From Barnesiella sp. (lineage in GTDB: Bacteria; Bacteroidota; Bacteroidia; Bacteroidales; Muribaculaceae), in the NCBI GenBank assembly GCA_014800945.1, contig JAAVFD010000027.1, positions 1 through 64,000 on the forward strand: DNA of 64,000 bases, in the 5' to 3' direction. The notes below the pieces were generated by a model. That model was not told the origin of the DNA and did no database searches. It was given only the letters and a program-made list of their open reading frames with translations. Shown in pieces: positions 46,387 through 55,608 of the stretch (position 1 is the stretch's first letter; the number at the start of each line of letters is the position of its first letter). Made by a program: the position numbers and the translations under genes.

Positions 46387-46415
46387 AAAAAGTCCCGTTG
46401 CCGGGACTTCTTTAT
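46385..46415. terminator. Bidirectional terminator
   Basis: AAGTCCCG, loop TTGC, CGGGACTT (46390-46409). A-run on the left (seven A) and CTTTAT on the right make it usable from both strands: for the Nim-like gene (+) and the cupin gene (-). Confidence 0.85.
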
Positions 46416-46427
46416 ACCGATAATTAA

Positions 46428-46757
46428 TCAAGCTTTCACTTTGGTAAGCATCACTTTTGAGTCGGATTTAGCATATACGCTATGTGGAACATTCTCTCCC
46501 ATAAGTAAGAACTGCCCGGCTTTAACAGAGTGAACCATATCAATCATTGTGAATTCAATTTCTCCTTCAAGAACTGTTACCATAACTTCTGCAGGCGCAG
46601 TATGTGTGTCAAGTTTCTGGCCTGCTTTGAAGGCTACGAGGGTGGTGCCTCCATTGTTGTTGGAAAAAATATTTTTTACTCTAACTTTTTCAGTGTCTGT
46701 TTCAATCTGGTTGGCAAGTTCATAAACTTCACCAAATTTTAAATCTGTTTCAAGCAT
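46428..46757 (-). CDS. Small cupin-domain protein
   Basis: 109 residues, a single cupin barrel: metal motif near residues 50-66 (K-L-D-T-H-T-A-P-A-E-V then G-E-I-E-F) and G-E-N-V-P-H-S-V-Y in motif 2. Members with this layout are often stress- or sensor-linked, but the substrate is unknown. Monocistronic; divergent from the TIGR04076 gene with an inverted repeat between them. Confidence 0.88.
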   Translation of the reverse strand: MLETDLKFGEVYELANQIETDTEKVRVKNIFSNNNGGTTLVAFKAGQKLDTHTAPAEVMVTVLEGEIEFTMIDMVHSVKAGQFLLMGENVPHSVYAKSDSKVMLTKVKA

Positions 46758-46801
46758 AGTTTTCTATATTTATAATTATGTATTTTCTAGTAAAACATTT
46801 C

Positions 46802-46847
46802 TTAATTAAGCTAAGTTCATATTATCACATTATCTAAGCTTAATTAA
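46802..46847. promoter_or_regulatory. Inverted repeat between divergent genes
   Basis: TTAATTAAGCTAAG (46802-46815) and CTAAGCTTAATTAA (46834-46847) are 14-base arms with one mismatch, 18 bases apart, between the cupin and TIGR04076 genes. The AT-rich arms suggest a regulator-binding site; no regulator gene is adjacent. Confidence 0.4.
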
Positions 46848-46890
46848 AGTTTTATATTCTTTCATATTTGGCATACTGCACAAGGCTCAC

Positions 46891-46898
46891 TATTTTTG
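46891..46898 (+). promoter_or_regulatory. -7 box of the TIGR04076 gene
   Basis: TATTTTTG, a perfect TAnnTTTG, ends nine bases before the ATG at 46908, so the mRNA would be near-leaderless. Confidence 0.55.
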
Positions 46899-46907
46899 CA
46901 GATAATT

Positions 46908-47297
46908 ATGAATAGAAGAAAATTCTTAAAGTTATCTCTTGTCGGAGGTGCTCTTGCGCTTTTCCCGAGTAACATTAAAGGCATGGCTCTGAATTCAGCT
47001 CATCCTCAATGTCGAGTCAGTGTAGTGCGACGTAATTGCTTCGATGACCTTCAAAGTTGTTATTTGGATGATCCTGAGGCTGGCGGATGCACTATGTTTT
47101 CAGATGATTTCAGCGAAATTCTTGCGCTGGGTGGTGAGATGCCCCATAATCTAAGGGGTAAATTTTGTGAAAAAGCGTGGTCTGCACTGTGTGCGGCAGT
47201 ATCTGAAGATGCGGGTTGTTCATTCAGTGCTAAAACAACCCTTGCGTCTTGTGGCGATCCAACCCGACCCGTAATTTTCAAAATTGAATATCTGTAG
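46908..47297 (+). CDS. TIGR04076-like protein with export signal
   Basis: 129 residues from the ATG at 46908 (a TTG at 46896 is less likely). The start M-N-R-R-K-F-L-K-L is a twin-arginine-like signal followed by a hydrophobic stretch. The rest fits the TIGR04076 family: paired cysteines, a G-K-F-C-E-K-A-W motif, and the ending G-D-P-T-R-P-V-I-F-K-I-E. The family is small, Cys-rich and uncharacterised; most members I recall lack a signal. A metal- or redox-linked role is plausible only. Confidence 0.75.
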   Translation: MNRRKFLKLSLVGGALALFPSNIKGMALNSAHPQCRVSVVRRNCFDDLQSCYLDDPEAGGCTMFSDDFSEILALGGEMPHNLRGKFCEKAWSALCAAVSEDAGCSFSAKTTLASCGDPTRPVIFKIEYL

Positions 47298-47367
47298 AAT
47301 GATAAAAAATACTCCTTAAATAATATATAATGAGAGGTTTTGCTGTAAGAATTTGAAAAATAATTGC

Positions 47368-47375
47368 TAATTTTG
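47368..47375 (+). promoter_or_regulatory. -7 box of the thrS cluster
   Basis: TAATTTTG, a perfect TAnnTTTG; the leader would be about 58 bases. No threonine-codon leader peptide or T-box was seen. Confidence 0.55.
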
Positions 47376-47437
47376 CAAAACTTTATGGTAAATAAAGTCA
47401 AGCTGTAAGGCATATTGTTGATTAATAATAACTTAAG

Positions 47438-49375
47438 ATGATAAATATAACTTTCCCGGATAATTCAGTCCGTCAGTATGAAGCAGGTGTTACTCCCTTG
47501 CAGATTGCAGAGAGTATAAGTCCTCGCCTTGCTCAAGATATTCTTGCTGCAAGTGTAAACGGTCAGGAATGGGATATTTCTCGACCGATTGACTCCGATG
47601 CTTCAGTGAAATTTTTCAAATGGGAAGATGCTGAGGGTAAACACGCTTTTTGGCACAGCTCAGCTCATTTGCTTGCAGAAGCACTTCAGGAACTCTACCC
47701 CGGTGTAAAATTCGGTATAGGCCCGGCTATTGAAAATGGCTTTTATTACGATATTGATCCGGGTGAGCATAATATAACTTCAGCAGATTTTCCGAAAATT
47801 GAGAAAAAGATGCTGGAGCTTGCACGTGCAAAAAATGACATAGTGCGTAAAGATATCAGCAAAGCTGATGCCCTTGCTATGTTTGGAGAAAGGGGAGAGG
47901 AATATAAGTGTGAGCTGATCAGTGAACTTGAGGATGGCTCTATTACCACTTACACACAGGGTTCTTTCACAGACTTATGCCGTGGACCTCATATTGCCAA
48001 CACAGCTCCGATCAAAGCAGTTAAGATAATGTCTCTCGCCGGAGCTTACTGGCGTGGCGATGAAAAGCGTCAGCAACTTGTGAGAGTTTATGGAATAACC
48101 TTCCCCAAGCAGAAGATGCTTGATGAGTATTTGCAGATGCTTGAGGAAGCTAAAAAGCGCGACCACCGTAAACTCGGTAAGGAAATGGAGCTCTTTGCTT
48201 TTTCGCAGAATGTAGGTGCCGGTCTTCCTTTATGGCTGCCAAAAGGTGCTGCTTTGCGCGACAGACTTGAGCAGTTCCTAAGAAAAATTCAGAAAAAATA
48301 CGGTTACCAGCAGGTTATAACCCCGCATATAGGTAACAAGATGCTATATGTTACCTCAGGGCACTACGCTAAATACGGAAAAGATTCTTTTCAGCCTATT
48401 CACACTCCCGAAGAAGGAGAGGAGTACCTGCTGAAACCGATGAATTGCCCTCACCACTGTGAGATTTTCCGCGCATTCCCACGAAGCTATAAGGAGTTGC
48501 CCCTTCGTCTTGCTGAATTCGGTACGGTTTACCGCTATGAGCAGAGTGGTGAGCTCCATGGTCTGACCCGTGTGAGAGGATTTACTCAGGATGATGCTCA
48601 TATTTTCTGTGCTCCGGATCAGATTAAGGAGGAATTCCTTAAGGTGATGGATATCATATTCTACATCTTCAAGGCACTGAAATTTGAAAACTTCGAAGCT
48701 CAGATTTCTCTTCGTGATCCGAATAACAAAGATAAATATATTGGCTCAGATGAGAACTGGCATCTTGCGGAAACAGCTATTATTGAAGCTTGTGCGGAAA
48801 AAGGACTGAATGCACGCACAGAGCTTGGCGAGGCTGCGTTTTATGGACCGAAACTTGACTTTATGGTCAAAGATGCCATAGGTAGAAGATGGCAGCTCGG
48901 TACAATTCAGGTTGATTATAACCTGCCGGAACGTTTCCAGCTGGAATACACCGGTGCTGACAATGCCAAGCATCGTCCGGTAATGATTCACAGAGCTCCT
49001 TTCGGCTCTATGGAGAGATTTGTTGCGGTACTTCTGGAACATACAGCCGGTAAGTTCCCCTTGTGGCTTGCACCCGATCAGGTAGTCATACTCCCGATCA
49101 GTGAAAAATTCAATGACTACGCATTTGAAGTTGCAAAACAATTATCGCAGTCAGATATCCGTGCTACTGTTGATGACAGAAATGAAAAAATCGGCAAAAA
49201 AATTCGCGACAATGAGCTCAAAAGAATACCATATATGCTCATTGTAGGTGAAAAAGAAGCAGAAAATGGTGAAGTTTCTGTAAGAAAACAGGGCGAAGGT
49301 GATAAAGGTACGATGAAAATTACTACCTTTGCAGTTGATTTGACAAAAGAAGTCGAAGAAATGATTAACCAATAA
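47438..49375 (+). CDS. thrS: Threonyl-tRNA synthetase
   Basis: Charges tRNA-Thr. 645 residues, full length: TGS domain (1-~62), editing/SAD domain (~65-235), class II catalytic core and anticodon-binding domain (~545-645). Zinc ligands C337 (M-N-C-P-H), H388 (A-H-I-F) and H518 (I-H-R-A-P-F-G) are intact. First gene of the conserved thrS-infC-rpmI-rplT cluster; nine bases before infC. Confidence 0.98.
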   Translation: MINITFPDNSVRQYEAGVTPLQIAESISPRLAQDILAASVNGQEWDISRPIDSDASVKFFKWEDAEGKHAFWHSSAHLLAEALQELYPGVKFGIGPAIENGFYYDIDPGEHNITSADFPKIEKKMLELARAKNDIVRKDISKADALAMFGERGEEYKCELISELEDGSITTYTQGSFTDLCRGPHIANTAPIKAVKIMSLAGAYWRGDEKRQQLVRVYGITFPKQKMLDEYLQMLEEAKKRDHRKLGKEMELFAFSQNVGAGLPLWLPKGAALRDRLEQFLRKIQKKYGYQQVITPHIGNKMLYVTSGHYAKYGKDSFQPIHTPEEGEEYLLKPMNCPHHCEIFRAFPRSYKELPLRLAEFGTVYRYEQSGELHGLTRVRGFTQDDAHIFCAPDQIKEEFLKVMDIIFYIFKALKFENFEAQISLRDPNNKDKYIGSDENWHLAETAIIEACAEKGLNARTELGEAAFYGPKLDFMVKDAIGRRWQLGTIQVDYNLPERFQLEYTGADNAKHRPVMIHRAPFGSMERFVAVLLEHTAGKFPLWLAPDQVVILPISEKFNDYAFEVAKQLSQSDIRATVDDRNEKIGKKIRDNELKRIPYMLIVGEKEAENGEVSVRKQGEGDKGTMKITTFAVDLTKEVEEMINQ

Positions 49376-49383
49376 ACCTCTGA

Positions 49384-49980
49384 ATGGAGAAAAAACCGTT
49401 TGTACCGGGTCCAAGAAGACCCAATAACTCCGCTAATCCCCAGCAGAAGAGGGGAGATAGAAATACCGCCTCTAAGGATCCCTATGCTATAAACGAGCGT
49501 ATTAGAGCTCGTGAAGTGCGTTTGGTAGGAGATAATGTGGAGACCGGAGTATATCCAATTCAGCAGGCACTTAAAATAGCTGACGAGCTTGGACTTGATC
49601 TTATTGAGATTTCTCCAACCGCTGAGCCGCCGGTATGCAAAATTCTGGATTATCAGAAATTCCTTTATCAGCAGAAAAAGCGACAGAAGGAGCAGAAAGC
49701 TAAAGCGACTAAAGTTGTTGTGAAAGAAATCAGATTCGGACCTCAGACCGATGATCATGATTACAATTTCAAGCTTAAGCATGCAATCGGATTCCTTCAG
49801 GAAGGTGCAAAAGTTAAGGCTTATGTATTTTTCAAAGGTAGATCTATCCTTTTCAAGGAGCAGGGAGAAGTATTACTCCTTAGATTTGCCAATGACCTTG
49901 AAGAGTATGGTAAGGTGGAACAGATGCCGCTGCTTGAAGGTAAAAGAATGATTATAATGCTGTCACCAAAGAAAAAATAA
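49384..49980 (+). CDS. infC: Translation initiation factor IF-3
   Basis: Checks start codon pairing and keeps 30S subunits free. 198 residues: a Pro/Asn-rich N-terminal extension (~1-30), N domain from [14 protein letters not shown], linker with Lys/Gln-rich helix, and C domain with K-E-I-R-F-G and a terminal basic tail. It starts with a plain ATG, unlike the AUU start of E. coli infC, so that autoregulation is not expected. Confidence 0.97.
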   Translation: MEKKPFVPGPRRPNNSANPQQKRGDRNTASKDPYAINERIRAREVRLVGDNVETGVYPIQQALKIADELGLDLIEISPTAEPPVCKILDYQKFLYQQKKRQKEQKAKATKVVVKEIRFGPQTDDHDYNFKLKHAIGFLQEGAKVKAYVFFKGRSILFKEQGEVLLLRFANDLEEYGKVEQMPLLEGKRMIIMLSPKKK

Positions 49981-50059
49981 AGCATATATCGCAAAAAATC
50001 GCGTGTCGATTAAATGCGTTACTCTTATAAACACGATTTAATTAACAAAACCAACCCAA

Positions 50060-50257
50060 ATGCCAAAGATTAAAACTAATTCCGGTGCCAAAAAGAGGTT
50101 CGCCCTTACCGGATCAGGAAAAATCAAGAGAAAACATGCTTTCAAAAGTCACATTCTTACAAAGAAGACAAAGAAGCAAAAACGCAACCTCACTCACTTT
50201 ACCACTGTGGCTAAGAGCGACAGAGATAGCGTTCTTTCACTTCTCGCACTTAAGTAA
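50060..50257 (+). CDS. rpmI: Ribosomal protein L35 (bL35)
   Basis: 65 residues, very basic, with the bL35 start [14 protein letters not shown] and the [11 protein letters not shown] core. 79 bases after infC, 118 before rplT. Confidence 0.98.
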   Translation: MPKIKTNSGAKKRFALTGSGKIKRKHAFKSHILTKKTKKQKRNLTHFTTVAKSDRDSVLSLLALK

Positions 50258-50319
50258 GCAGCGATTTTCCGCAATCCAGTTGTAAAACTCGTGATTTTAT
50301 AAAAAAACAGTTACTAACC

Positions 50320-50360
50320 GGATGTTTAGCACACAAGAGCAATAACAGCCGCTGACATCC
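50320..50360 (+). promoter_or_regulatory. Candidate L20 leader hairpin
   Basis: GGATGTTTAGC (50320-50330) pairs with GCTGACATCC (50351-50360) with one bulged T and one wobble, about 15 bases ahead of the rplT ATG. L20 represses its own mRNA through leader structures in other bacteria; whether this stem is such a site is inference. Confidence 0.4.
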
Positions 50361-50375
50361 AAAAAACATCAAAAA

Positions 50376-50726
50376 ATGCCAAGATCAGTAAATCATGTAG
50401 CTTCAAGAGCTCGTAGAAAGAAAATCTTAAAACTCACCCGTGGTTATTTCGGCTGCCGCAGAAATGTGTGGACCGTTGCTAAAAACACATGGGAAAAAGG
50501 TCTTACCTACGCTTATCGTGACCGTAAGGACAAAAAGCGCAATTTCCGCGCTCTCTGGATTCAGCGTATCAATGCAGCTGCCCGTCTTGAAGATCTCAGC
50601 TATTCTAAGCTGATGGGTCTTATCCACAAAGCTGGTATTGAAATCAACCGTAAGGTGCTCGCTGACCTCGCTCTCAACAATCCCGCAGCTTTCAAAGCTA
50701 TTGTTGACAAAGTGAAAAATGCCTGA
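50376..50726 (+). CDS. rplT: Ribosomal protein L20 (bL20)
   Basis: 116 residues with the bL20 hallmark [19 protein letters not shown] and [10 protein letters not shown]. Needed early in 50S assembly. Last gene of the cluster; strong terminator follows. Confidence 0.98.
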   Translation: MPRSVNHVASRARRKKILKLTRGYFGCRRNVWTVAKNTWEKGLTYAYRDRKDKKRNFRALWIQRINAAARLEDLSYSKLMGLIHKAGIEINRKVLADLALNNPAAFKAIVDKVKNA

Positions 50727-50755
50727 TTAGCGGTCTGAACAGATAGTCTGATAAA

Positions 50756-50795
50756 AAATGCCCCTGCAAAATATTGTAGGAGCATTTTTTTTTGC
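50756..50795 (+). terminator. Terminator of the thrS-rplT cluster
   Basis: AAATGCCCCTGCA (50756-50768) pairs with TGTAGGAGCATTT (50775-50787), one mismatch and one wobble, then eight more T. No room for a separate small RNA between rplT and this stem. Confidence 0.85.
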
Positions 50796-50814
50796 ACTCA
50801 AAGAATGCTTTCTA

Positions 50815-51378
50815 TTATTTGATATCTAATAGTTTGTGAGTTTGTAACGAAAGGCGCCATTGTGGATTTTTCAAGATATACTCAATTGTTGCCTGCAATA
50901 TATCCTGATTTTTCTTTTTATCACCGCAATCAAGTGGTTGAAGACAATATATCTCGGCCTCTACCTCAGGGATGAAAATCGGTTTTTCACCGTCATAAAT
51001 TATCTTTATTTCATTTACTCTTTTCAGAGCTGCCTTTTCAGACTTGGGGGAACATGTTATCCAGTCAATTTTTTCAGGAAGCTGGAGTGTGCCGTTGGTC
51101 TCTACTTGAATATAAAAATCATGTTTATGAAGCTCTTCAATAAATGAGTTCGTAAGCTGTAGTGCCGGTTCACCTCCGGTTATAACTATGTGCTTTGAAG
51201 GGAATCTGTTGATTTCTTCAATAATTTCACCGGTGCTCATCTCTATATAAGGAGAGTGGTCCGTATCGCAAAAAGAACAGTTCATGTTACAACCGCTAAG
51301 CCTTAAAAATACAGCCGGCATACCGGTGTAATATCCCTCCCCTTGGAGAGAGTAAAATATCTCATTAACCCTTAACAT
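50815..51378 (-). CDS. queE: 7-carboxy-7-deazaguanine synthase
   Basis: Radical SAM enzyme turning carboxytetrahydropterin into CDG, a step toward queuosine. 187 residues from the ATG at 51378; upstream in-frame codons belong to queD read in another frame. The shortened CX3CX2C-type cluster motif is C30, C34, C37 (C-N-M-N-C-S-F-C), followed by D-T-D; G-G-E-P follows. Overlaps the queD stop by seven bases. Confidence 0.95.
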   Translation of the reverse strand: MLRVNEIFYSLQGEGYYTGMPAVFLRLSGCNMNCSFCDTDHSPYIEMSTGEIIEEINRFPSKHIVITGGEPALQLTNSFIEELHKHDFYIQVETNGTLQLPEKIDWITCSPKSEKAALKRVNEIKIIYDGEKPIFIPEVEAEIYCLQPLDCGDKKKNQDILQATIEYILKNPQWRLSLQTHKLLDIK

Positions 51379-51713
51379 TCCTCGTCCTTGATATACGTGG
51401 CAATATTTGCAGTACTCTCTTCTACATCGACTTGAAAGCAACTGGGAATTTGATCGCATATCCACTTGGCTATATTTTCAGCTGTAGGATTGAAGGGGAG
51501 AAGTTCATTAAAATTCCCGTGGTCAAGATAATCATGAATAATCTCCTTGATATGCTTGAAATCAATCACCATACCCTCGCTGTTAAGCTCTTTAGATTTA
51601 CAATGAACCGTTACTTTCCAGTTATGACCATGCAATTGAGCGCATGCGCTCTCATAAGGTAAAGACAGCCGGTGGCACCCGGCTATCTCCATCTGTTTTT
51701 TTACTATATACAT
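51372..51713 (-). CDS. queD: 6-carboxy-5,6,7,8-tetrahydropterin synthase
   Basis: Makes the pterin used by QueE, from dihydroneopterin triphosphate. 113 residues. Zinc ligands H14, H28 and H30 (L-H-G-H-N-W), catalytic C24 (S-A-C-A-Q-L) and the later D-H-G-N-F-N-E motif are intact. Seven bases after the thioredoxin-like gene. Confidence 0.96.
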   Translation of the reverse strand: MYIVKKQMEIAGCHRLSLPYESACAQLHGHNWKVTVHCKSKELNSEGMVIDFKHIKEIIHDYLDHGNFNELLPFNPTAENIAKWICDQIPSCFQVDVEESTANIATYIKDEEC

Positions 51714-51720
51714 TCAGTTG

Positions 51721-52800
51721 CTATTTCATTAGTTCTGAGAAATCATCATAGAAAGTTTTGTCCTCTCCGACACAAATCTTTGCTATCCTACCGTCTGGAT
51801 TAATAAGAATTTTAGTGGGATAACCGCTCACCCCGTAAATTATGGATGCCGGTTTTCCGTTCTTAGGCTTATTAAATAATTGAACCCAATCCATATCGTT
51901 AGCCTTAACGCACTTTATCCAGTCTTCTTTGAGGTCATTACAATCTATGCCTATAAATTCACATTTATCGGAGAATTTTGTATAATTCTCTTTCATCTGA
52001 GGGACACCGATCATACACCATTTGCACCATGAACCCCAAAAGTCAAGCAACACCCACTTACCTCTGAATGAACTTAGAGAGACCAAATTGTCATTCATGT
52101 CGGGAAGAATGAATTCCGGGGCATCAGCTCCTACTTTAATCCGTTCTTTAGCCGCCATTCTTTCGCGATAATTTTCTATCGTAGTTCTGTTTTGCCCATA
52201 AACCGGCGCAAAAAAAGCATCTTTGTGAGGTTCAGGAATGCTGTCAAAGTATTTATTCATGGTATCTATTGTTGCCTTATCCAAGCAATATATACCGAAA
52301 TCATCATTCAAATGGTATGGGAGGGCATTGTCGTAGCGTTTGCGCCACAAAGTATATATGCTGTCAAATGCTACCTTGTCATCTTCGGGTAAACTTCTAA
52401 TAATCGCTTGCAGAGAGTCACCCAGAGCTTCGATTGCGAGAATATTAGCGGCAAGTTCTGACCCTGATACCCTCATATTACTTTTGTCAGATCCTTTAAC
52501 GGTAAAAATAATATTCTTACCGGGAGGGGAGACTATCGGTCCACTGTTGCCGTTGAATAACCCCGGTCCCCAAAATTCGAATATCGCGCCATCATCCGGC
52601 ACCGGAATAGTAGCTTTACCTTTTTTTAGAGTAACAAACTGTTTGTCTGCTGGAAAAACTCTGTCAGCCATATCCTGAACATCATAACAATAATAGTAAA
52701 CTGTATCATTATTTACAGCCGACTTGATTGTTATATCGTTTTTTGCAGAAACAGACAGAGTACCTGCAGAAACAATAAATGCTAAAATGAATTTGTTCAT
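51721..52800 (-). CDS. Exported thioredoxin-like (TlpA/ResA-type) protein
   Basis: 359 residues from the ATG at 52800 (GTG at 52806 less likely). Signal peptide ends around S-V-S-A. Residues ~20-210 form an extra N-terminal domain as in many Bacteroidales periplasmic thiol proteins; the C-terminal ~140 residues are thioredoxin-like with L-D-F-W-G-S-W-C-K-W-C. The C-K-W-C active site predicts disulfide reduction or exchange in the periplasm. Ten bases after the C1 peptidase gene, whose active Cys it might service; that link is inference. Confidence 0.88.
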   Translation of the reverse strand: MNKFILAFIVSAGTLSVSAKNDITIKSAVNNDTVYYYCYDVQDMADRVFPADKQFVTLKKGKATIPVPDDGAIFEFWGPGLFNGNSGPIVSPPGKNIIFTVKGSDKSNMRVSGSELAANILAIEALGDSLQAIIRSLPEDDKVAFDSIYTLWRKRYDNALPYHLNDDFGIYCLDKATIDTMNKYFDSIPEPHKDAFFAPVYGQNRTTIENYRERMAAKERIKVGADAPEFILPDMNDNLVSLSSFRGKWVLLDFWGSWCKWCMIGVPQMKENYTKFSDKCEFIGIDCNDLKEDWIKCVKANDMDWVQLFNKPKNGKPASIIYGVSGYPTKILINPDGRIAKICVGEDKTFYDDFSELMK

Positions 52801-52810
52801 ACGCACTATA

Positions 52811-53986
52811 TTACACTTTGAGTTTCTTGCGGATTTCTTTAGGTATAGCGTCTTTATGAACCATAATATATATGGTTTTTGCCCTTACATAGCTCTCGCT
52901 CATATTAAGATAACCACCATTGTCATTGCGATCTGTGCCCCAGGAATTCTTTGTCTTATAGTATTTTGTGCCATATTGATCTTTAACACTACCTGTAATG
53001 TGCATAAGGTGATCGTCAGTAGTAACAAATGTTTCATAACCATTTTGACGTATTTCTGGGGTAACATTTACTTCCGGATATATTTTCTTAAATTTGAGAA
53101 CTTCTTCAAGGCGCTGAGCTTCATTCTTTTTCGAAAATTCAACGGAATCGTTCTTGGAGTATCCTGATAGGTCGCATACCTCCGGATTGATGGCAACAGC
53201 ATTGACATGAGAAAAACCTTTCTCGCTCACATCACCGTCCCAACAAACTGTATATCCATTTTTCAAGGCATAATCCATAGTAGTAATAAGATCATCCAGT
53301 GGCACATTGTATTGCTTAGCGTGCTCCCAATTATCAGGAACTTCCAGTTCAAAAGCCTTGTAGTATGGTTTGTGGGTGAAACTTGTTAGTTCAATGTAAT
53401 CATCCATATTGAGTCCAAGTGATTCGGCAAATGATTTGGGAGTATATTCTTTGCCACGGTAGATGAATTTTTCGGGAACTTCTCCAAGATAGCTATCAAG
53501 TACAGAATTAACAACACGGTCATACTGAGGAGAGCGCTTTTTATTTTTGACACCGGCATCAGCAACCGCATGAAGAACTGACATCATTTCGCCATGACTA
53601 TGTTTACCTCCTTCATAGTTAATGCCGCTGTACACTTCCTCCGGAACAATACCGACTTGACGGTAAGCATTCATGAATGTGTGGCTGAGACTTCCTTGAC
53701 CTAAATTACCTTTACCTCTTCGTAAAAAATTATCATCAATCTGGTTCAGCAGCTTCTGGCGCACAATAAACATTTCAGAAAGATCATGTTCGCCTTTACC
53801 GTTACGGAGTAATTCAGCTTCCATAAATGAGGTAGTTGCGAAACACCAGCAGGTTCCGCTGGATGCCTGGTTTTTTACCGATGTCACCGGAACATCAGTA
53901 ACTGCTGTAAACTGATAACCATCTTGAGCTGAAACAGAAACAGTTGAAGCAATAATAACTGCCAAACTCAATATATTTTTTTTCAT
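52811..53986 (-). CDS. C1-family cysteine peptidase (PepC/bleomycin hydrolase-like), exported
   Basis: 391 residues from the ATG at 53986 (TTG at 53992 less likely). Signal peptide (I-L-S-L-A-V-I-I-A-S-T-V-S-V-S-A). Active-site region N-Q-A-S-S-G-T-C-W-C-F-A with the oxyanion Gln and nucleophile Cys at about 46; His in F-S-H-V-N-A-V; Asn in K-N-S-W-G. PepC relatives trim peptides from the N terminus; here the enzyme is exported and may act on dietary or host peptides. Next to a C69 dipeptidase gene, 17 bases downstream of it. Confidence 0.92.
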   Translation of the reverse strand: MKKNILSLAVIIASTVSVSAQDGYQFTAVTDVPVTSVKNQASSGTCWCFATTSFMEAELLRNGKGEHDLSEMFIVRQKLLNQIDDNFLRRGKGNLGQGSLSHTFMNAYRQVGIVPEEVYSGINYEGGKHSHGEMMSVLHAVADAGVKNKKRSPQYDRVVNSVLDSYLGEVPEKFIYRGKEYTPKSFAESLGLNMDDYIELTSFTHKPYYKAFELEVPDNWEHAKQYNVPLDDLITTMDYALKNGYTVCWDGDVSEKGFSHVNAVAINPEVCDLSGYSKNDSVEFSKKNEAQRLEEVLKFKKIYPEVNVTPEIRQNGYETFVTTDDHLMHITGSVKDQYGTKYYKTKNSWGTDRNDNGGYLNMSESYVRAKTIYIMVHKDAIPKEIRKKLKV

Positions 53987-54003
53987 GTTCAAATTATTTA
54001 GTG

Positions 54004-55608
54004 TTAGAAACTTCTGCCATACTTGCTCCAGTATTTATCAGAAAGGCTGTTCCATCGATTAATTGCAGCGCCGGCAAAATCAGATGTGTAATCGGTAAGA
54101 AATTCATTAGCGCGTTCAATACCCTCTTTATCTGCAATTTCAGAATATGTTTTCTCTATAAGCGGGAGTTCAATCTCGCCTTTATTGATGTAGTGTAACC
54201 GTCCCCTCTCAATATCTTTACGGGTTTCTCCCCATTTGATAGTAGCAAGTTTATTAGCTTTTCTGAAAGCCCATAATGCTGAATTCTCATCATAACGGAG
54301 CTGACCATCTACTTTGAAAGATTCAGGCAAATCGGTTGTGCCGCAGAATATTGGAATTCTCGGACTCTGACCGGGATTGTCAAATGCTACCCAGGCAACT
54401 CCGCCAACTCCATCCGGCAACCAGTCTCTAAGCTGAATGACAGTAGAGTATGAACACTGAGGCACAGAAACGTTTCTTACATTTATCACAGAACTATCAC
54501 ATAATGCATTAAATAAATTTATGTAATCACGGTTCATCCAGGGATTGGCTACCGGGCTGACTATCGTGTCAGTTTCTCCGGTCTTATTATTTTTTCTTTC
54601 AATCTTAAGATTTTTGGTCATATCCCATTCAGTGCCTTCATATGTTTCAGCAAGAAGATTCATTACGTCGGCTGCTGATAGTTTGTTATCCGGCTTAACA
54701 CTCAACGGCAGCTCCTCGCTATCATACTTGAGTCCCAAGGATGGAGCTATCTTATTCAAAATAAAATACTCACGAATACTGAATGCTTTAGGTTCGCCAA
54801 AATAATTGCCACCAGAGTAAGCTTTCCAGAATTTGAAAGGTTCTTTACCATCCCAAAGTTTCATCTTTTTCGCAACCGAAAAAACATTTTCTGAAGCAAG
54901 ATAGTTGGTCGTATCGGCAATATTGATGGTGGAAATTCTCGGAATATTTGCGGATACACCCACTTCGTCATCTGGTATTCGCACGGCAGCCCATACTCCA
55001 CCGATTTTGTCCGGTCCTTCACCGAATATCTCAAATTGCCAAACTTCGTTAGGATCGGCAATTGTGAGGCATTCTCCGCTATCACCGTAACCATATTCTT
55101 TTACAAGCTTACCCATCATTTTTATAGCCTCGCGAGCGGTGGTGCAATGCTGTAAAACTATTCTTTCAAGTTCTTCTATCATGAACATGCCTTTGGGATT
55201 ACGAAGCTCCTTCTTTCCGGAAATAGTGGTTTCGCCTATACCGAGTTGCCTTTCGTTAAGACATGGGTAAGCGGTATTTAGAAATGCGTATGAATTACCA
55301 GAGACAGGTATAGTTCCAACCTCTTTCATTCCTCTTGCGCCGGTAGAGTGATCTGTATGCATTCTGCCTGTGACAACGACCGCTGTGGTGTCATGTCCTA
55401 ATGATTTTCCGGGTACGATGTCCATCCATGCACGATAATTTCCGTCACACGTGTGAGATGTCATGACAGAGCCATCTGTAGATGCTTTTTTGCCAACCAT
55501 GATACTTGTGCAGCTCTCTCTGTCAGCAAAATCAGGCTCAAGAACCTGTGCTGTTGCTGAAAAGGTAACAACCGCTACAGGAAGCATAAGATATTTGATT
55601 ATTTCCAT
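54004..55608 (-). CDS. C69-family dipeptidase
   Basis: 534 residues. Signal sequence (~1-21). The Ntn-hydrolase nucleophile is C33 in R-E-S-C-T-S-I-M-V-G-K, exposed after processing, followed by T-D-G-S-V. Members cleave dipeptides; together with the neighbouring C1 peptidase this suggests a peptide-scavenging pair in the envelope. Its ATG shares one base with the truA stop. Confidence 0.92.
   Translation of the reverse strand: MEIIKYLMLPVAVVTFSATAQVLEPDFADRESCTSIMVGKKASTDGSVMTSHTCDGNYRAWMDIVPGKSLGHDTTAVVVTGRMHTDHSTGARGMKEVGTIPVSGNSYAFLNTAYPCLNERQLGIGETTISGKKELRNPKGMFMIEELERIVLQHCTTAREAIKMMGKLVKEYGYGDSGECLTIADPNEVWQFEIFGEGPDKIGGVWAAVRIPDDEVGVSANIPRISTINIADTTNYLASENVFSVAKKMKLWDGKEPFKFWKAYSGGNYFGEPKAFSIREYFILNKIAPSLGLKYDSEELPLSVKPDNKLSAADVMNLLAETYEGTEWDMTKNLKIERKNNKTGETDTIVSPVANPWMNRDYINLFNALCDSSVINVRNVSVPQCSYSTVIQLRDWLPDGVGGVAWVAFDNPGQSPRIPIFCGTTDLPESFKVDGQLRYDENSALWAFRKANKLATIKWGETRKDIERGRLHYINKGEIELPLIEKTYSEIADKEGIERANEFLTDYTSDFAGAAINRWNSLSDKYWSKYGRSF

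Noticed and set aside
49117-49782. 221-residue antisense frame across thrS and infC
   Set aside because: Both sense genes are certain; the antisense product is a Phe/Ser-rich sequence typical of reverse reading.
50727-50755. Space for a Bacteroidales-1 type small RNA after rplT
   Set aside because: The terminator stem begins only about 30 bases after the rplT stop, leaving no room for that RNA.
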